Positions 28,391 through 32,062 of a stretch of DNA of 32,062 nucleotides are shown here, piece by piece (the stretch's first letter is position 1; every line of letters begins with the position of its first letter). The notes beneath the pieces are model-generated. The model was given only the letters and a program-made list of their open reading frames with translations. It was not told the DNA's origin and ran no database searches. The DNA is from Prevotellaceae bacterium (GTDB lineage: Bacteria > Bacteroidota > Bacteroidia > Bacteroidales > UBA932). Location: positions 1 through 32,062 of the forward strand of contig JAISDB010000209.1 of NCBI GenBank assembly GCA_031265155.1. The letters are read 5' to 3'. A program made the position numbers and the translations under genes.

Positions 28391-29125
28391 ATGTGGACAA
28401 TAACAAAGAAGATAATTCCAAATATATTAACGTCATTCAATTTATTATCAGGTTGTTTAGCTTTGGTATTTGTTTTTCGGAATGAATTTGAAATAGCATC
28501 ATACTGTTTATTTTTTTCCGTGTTTTTTGACTTTTGCGACGGACTGTCTGCCCGTATGCTCAAAGCTTATTCGGCATTGGGCGTGCAGCTGGATTCGCTG
28601 GCTGATATGGTAAGTTTCGGCGTTGTTCCGGCAGCAGCATTGCATCAGCTGCTGATTAAATTAGATCCTGACATTTTGAAAATTCCTATTATCGGAGTGC
28701 CATTATACGGATTTCCGTTTATAATTACTGTTTTTTCGGCTCTGCGTCTTGCAAAATTCAATATCGACGAACGTCAACACAGTGCATTTTTGGGATTGCC
28801 GACGCCTGCAAATGCAATATTTATATTGTCAACAGTACTCGCTGCAAAAGAATACGTATTCATTCGGGATATTCTAAATTCCGATGTTTCTATAATAATA
28901 TTATGCATCGTAATGTCGATATTAATGGTTTGCGAAATTCCAATGTTTGCGCTGAAAATAGACCTTAATGAAAGTTGGCTGGTCAAAAAAAATATCACAA
29001 AAATCATATTTTTGGCAATATCGCTGATATTTATAATACTGTTTGGCTTTGCGGGATTAAGCTTGTCTGTTATACTGTATATTTTACTGTCTGCTGTGAA
29101 GTGGCTTTTAAAAATATCCGAATAA
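28391..29125 (+). CDS. pssA: CDP-diacylglycerol--serine O-phosphatidyltransferase
   Basis: CDP-alcohol phosphatidyltransferase motif DGLSARMLKAYSALGVQLDSLADMVSFG, polytopic membrane protein, NILTSFNLLSGCLALVFVF N-terminus. Confidence 0.93.
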   Translation: MWTITKKIIPNILTSFNLLSGCLALVFVFRNEFEIASYCLFFSVFFDFCDGLSARMLKAYSALGVQLDSLADMVSFGVVPAAALHQLLIKLDPDILKIPIIGVPLYGFPFIITVFSALRLAKFNIDERQHSAFLGLPTPANAIFILSTVLAAKEYVFIRDILNSDVSIIILCIVMSILMVCEIPMFALKIDLNESWLVKKNITKIIFLAISLIFIILFGFAGLSLSVILYILLSAVKWLLKISE

Positions 29126-29159
29126 AAATGTATAATCAAATAAAAAATTAAATACTGAA

Positions 29160-30131
29160 ATGAAAAAGATAATATTGACACTTTTAACGATTCTGCTTGT
29201 CAATTCAACATTCAGCCAGAGCAGAGAAAGATACTCTGAACTGATAAATGACGCTGTCAAACTTCATGCTGACAAAGAATACCTGAATGCAGGCTGTAAG
29301 TTTTCGGAAGCGTTTGATACATACAGCCCTTATGCACAAGTCGGCGACAGGTATAAAGCCGCCTGTGCATGGGCATTGGCAAATCAGGCTGACTCTGCAT
29401 TTGTTCAGCTTTTTTACATTGTTCATCTTGAAGACTTTTCCGATTTAAATATTATTGACGATGCCGATTTGTCTTCACTTCACCCGGATGAACGATGGAA
29501 TTTTATTATTGACATTGTTAAGGGAAATTACGAAAAAACAGGCAAACTTGATAGGGCATTATCGGCAAAACTTGATTCCATTTACAGAGAAGACAGGCTT
29601 TACAGGCTCGAAATCGACGAAATGGAACAGAAATACGGTCGCAATTCAAAAGAAGTTCAGGAACTTTTCAGTATTATGAACAAGAAAAATGCCGATAATG
29701 TTGTTGAAGTAACAAAGATTCTCGATAAAAGAGGCTGGCTTGGACCGGATATTATAGGCGAGCGTGGAAGTAAAACCCTGTTTTTGGTCATGCAGCGTGC
29801 CGACGTGCAAACTCAGGAAAATTATTTTCATGTGATGGAAAAAGCCGTACAGAAAGGAGATGCCGACCCTGCAGATTTGGCTTTGCTTGAAGACAGGATA
29901 GCATTAAAACAGGGAAAGCCACAAATATACGGAAGTCAGATTGGCATTGATATCAAAACAGGAAAATATTATGTAATACCAATTGAAGATCCTTACAATG
30001 TAGATGAAAGGCGAATAAAAGTCGGGCTTGGCAAATACAAAGACTATCTTTCTATTTTCGGACTGACCTGGAATGTTGACGAATATGTGAAAGAATTGCC
30101 CGAGCTTAAAACCAAGCACGGAATTAAATGA
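29160..30131 (+). CDS. Secreted protein with TPR-like N-terminus and DUF6624-like C-terminus
   Basis: Signal peptide; WLGPDIIGERGSKTLFLVMQRADVQTQENYFHVMEKAVQKGDADPADLALLEDRIALKQGKPQIYGSQ resembles DUF6624. Confidence 0.75.
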   Translation: MKKIILTLLTILLVNSTFSQSRERYSELINDAVKLHADKEYLNAGCKFSEAFDTYSPYAQVGDRYKAACAWALANQADSAFVQLFYIVHLEDFSDLNIIDDADLSSLHPDERWNFIIDIVKGNYEKTGKLDRALSAKLDSIYREDRLYRLEIDEMEQKYGRNSKEVQELFSIMNKKNADNVVEVTKILDKRGWLGPDIIGERGSKTLFLVMQRADVQTQENYFHVMEKAVQKGDADPADLALLEDRIALKQGKPQIYGSQIGIDIKTGKYYVIPIEDPYNVDERRIKVGLGKYKDYLSIFGLTWNVDEYVKELPELKTKHGIK

Positions 30132-30179
30132 AATGCATAATATTAAAATCATGTATAAAAAACAGTAAATAAAAAAATT

Positions 30180-30431
30180 ATGAAATTCGTATCAGAAATA
30201 GACGTAATGCCTCTTAAGGCTCTTTTAGATCCGCAGGGAAAAGCTGTTACAATGACACTGCATAACAATGGTTACATGCAAATTGAAAATGTGCGCATAG
30301 GCAAACACATAACGCTTGAAGTTGAAGCAGAATCGCAAGATGAAGCCGAAAAAAAAATGAATGAAATTTGCATAAAACTTTTACACAATCCTGTTATGGA
30401 AGGTTATCAATTTACAGTTAATGAATTATAA
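30180..30431 (+). CDS. purS: Phosphoribosylformylglycinamidine synthase subunit PurS
   Basis: 83 aa; LLDPQGKAVTMTLHNNGYMQIENVRIGKHITLEVEA...EICIKLLHNPVMEGYQFTV aligns with the PurS family. Confidence 0.88.
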   Translation: MKFVSEIDVMPLKALLDPQGKAVTMTLHNNGYMQIENVRIGKHITLEVEAESQDEAEKKMNEICIKLLHNPVMEGYQFTVNEL

Positions 30432-30465
30432 TTTTGACATGAAATCAAATACAAATAAATGCGTT

Positions 30466-31440
30466 ATGGAAAATAATTACAAAGAAATCCATCAATCAGC
30501 TATAGTTGTTGACTTGCATAACGACTATATGGAAGAACGAATAAATCATCCGGAATATCGCCTGTTTGCAAACGATAAGCATCATACAGACGTTGCCCGC
30601 CTGAAAAAAGGCGGCGTAAATGTTCAGTTTTTTGTTATTTGGACACGCCCAGATGATTATAAAAATCATTTTGCACGGGCTATTAAACTTATTGATATTC
30701 TTAATCATGACATAGACGAATGTAATGGCGAAATAAAACTGGCAGGTAATTACAGCGATATATTATCAATTGTTGACAGCAAAAAAATTGCAGCCGTAGT
30801 GTGCCTCGAAGGCGGACAGCTGATTGGCAGAAATGTCAATAATGTAAACAGACTTTATGAGCGCGGAATGCGCTATCTCACGCTTGCATGGAATTACGGA
30901 ACAGAATGGTGCGGCGGAGCAAATGACGAAAACAGTAAAGGTATTACAGAATTCGGCAAACAGGTTATAGACCGCCTGAATGAACTCGGCGTGATGATTG
31001 ATGTGTCGCATGTAAATAAAAAATCGCTTGAAGATGTTTTGAACTACACAGACAGAACTGTTATTGCAACACATTCCGGCGCTTATGATGTTAACGAAAG
31101 CAAGCGCAATTTGAGTGACGAACACATAAAAGAAATTGCACGCAGAGGCGGAGTCATAGGTTCTGTTTTTTATCCGTATTTTTTAAATAATACCGACAAA
31201 GCCACAATAAAAGATGTACTGAAACATATCAATTACATTGCCGAGCTTACGGGAAATGTTGATTGCATTGCGCTTGGTTCTGATTTTGATGGCATTGACA
31301 TTACTCCTGCGGGACTTGAAAACGTTTCAAAATTTCCCAATCTTACACAAGCGCTGGTCAACGAAGGTTATACCGAAGACGAAATAATAAAAATACTCGG
31401 AGCGAATGCCTTGAGGGTTTTTAAAAATATTTGCGGCTGA
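30466..31440 (+). CDS. Membrane dipeptidase (peptidase family M19)
   Basis: VVDLHNDYMEE, VVCLEGGQLIG, LTLAWNYGTEWCGGAND, GVMIDVSHVNKKSLEDVL, VIATHSGAYDV, IALGSDFDGID. ORF opens at 30421; 30466 (MENNYKEIHQ) avoids overlap with purS. Confidence 0.93.
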   Translation: MENNYKEIHQSAIVVDLHNDYMEERINHPEYRLFANDKHHTDVARLKKGGVNVQFFVIWTRPDDYKNHFARAIKLIDILNHDIDECNGEIKLAGNYSDILSIVDSKKIAAVVCLEGGQLIGRNVNNVNRLYERGMRYLTLAWNYGTEWCGGANDENSKGITEFGKQVIDRLNELGVMIDVSHVNKKSLEDVLNYTDRTVIATHSGAYDVNESKRNLSDEHIKEIARRGGVIGSVFYPYFLNNTDKATIKDVLKHINYIAELTGNVDCIALGSDFDGIDITPAGLENVSKFPNLTQALVNEGYTEDEIIKILGANALRVFKNICG

Positions 31441-31509
31441 TTCTTTAGCACGGCGCAGTATCCAGGATACACCGGACGGTTTTTCCCCATTGCTCAGACG
31501 AAATTTTAG

Positions 31510-32062
31510 TAAAATGCTCCGTACGAAAATCATTCATTGGAGGAACAGGTTTGTTGTATTCGGTATGGTGATAAACAAATCCGCATTTTTTTTGCGTTCA
31601 TTGACAAAACTTTCACAACGCTTTTCCCAGTCCTCAAACAACCCGACAAAACTCTCTTTATCCGTGTGTGCCAACCATTTAACAATATTATGCAACTCCT
31701 TTGAAGCAGCAAGTTCAGGGCGTTTGGTCAGGTTGCGTTCAACGATTTTATGCTGATGAAAAACGTACAACCGAACACGATATTGAGACAGTTCTTTTAT
31801 CAGTCCGTAAAACCTGTCGCAAACAATGCCTTCTATAATAAAATCATTGTATTTCAGATACTTAACTCCTTATAAATAATTCGCAACCGTTTCTTTACGC
31901 TCAATATATTTGCGCCACAAAATCTTATTACTGCGGTTGTCTCTGAACACGATTACACCAAAATTTCTACCCCAATAAATTGTGTCCATGAAAACAATAA
32001 CACGTTTATATTCAATATTTTGACAAAATTCATAACGATAAGTATTCAACCTGCGGCGTATC
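31510..32062 (-). pseudogene. Degraded DDE-type IS transposase remnant, truncated by the window edge
   Basis: Minus frame from 32061: IRRRLNTYRYEFCQNIEYKRVIVFMDTIYWGRNFGVIVFRDNRSNKILWRKYIERKETVANYL*GVKYLKYNDFIIEGIVCDRFYGLIKELSQYRVRLYVFHQHKIVERNLTKRPELAASKELHNIVKWLAHTDKESFVGLFEDWEKRCESFVNERKKNADLFITIPNTTNLFLQ*; in-frame TAA at 31870-31872. Confidence 0.7.

Noticed and set aside
31490-31756. 88-aa plus ORF near the right edge
   Set aside because: Antisense to the transposase remnant, whose minus-strand translation has recognisable motifs.
1-32062. CRISPR array, tRNA/rRNA genes, restriction-modification, toxin-antitoxin or other defence genes
   Set aside because: No regularly spaced repeats, cloverleaf or rRNA sequence recognised, and no ORF matched defence or TA families on reading.

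Overview
Chromosomal window from a Bacteroidetes (probably Bacteroidales) genome. The core is a complete-looking minus-strand dcw (division and cell wall) cluster: mraZ-rsmH-ftsL-like-ftsI/PBP(PASTA)-murE-mraY-murD-ftsW-murG-murC-ftsQ-ftsA-ftsZ, about 8.3-23.4 kb. Left of it lie a TPR/OmpA-like lipoprotein gene (minus) and an orphan susC/susD pair (plus). Right of it lie manA, a DUF3078 protein, a GT2 glycosyltransferase, a glutamine cyclotransferase, pssA, a DUF6624 protein, purS and an M19 dipeptidase. Both window edges carry transposase remnants: an IS110-type C-terminus with a frameshift at the left, and a DDE-type transposase with an in-frame stop at the right. I found no clear undescribed multi-gene system. 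The most interesting signals are non-coding: (i) two related 28-bp inverted repeats plus a 16-bp perfect palindrome around a predicted Bacteroidetes promoter of the orphan susCD; (ii) related direct repeats flanking the susCD locus, one abutting a MITE-like element with about 34-bp terminal inverted repeats; (iii) three 10-bp-phased repeats upstream of mraZ that look like a MraZ operator; (iv) an A8 frameshift in the IS110 remnant followed by a structured 3' region. All calls come from reading sequence and translations; no database search was run.
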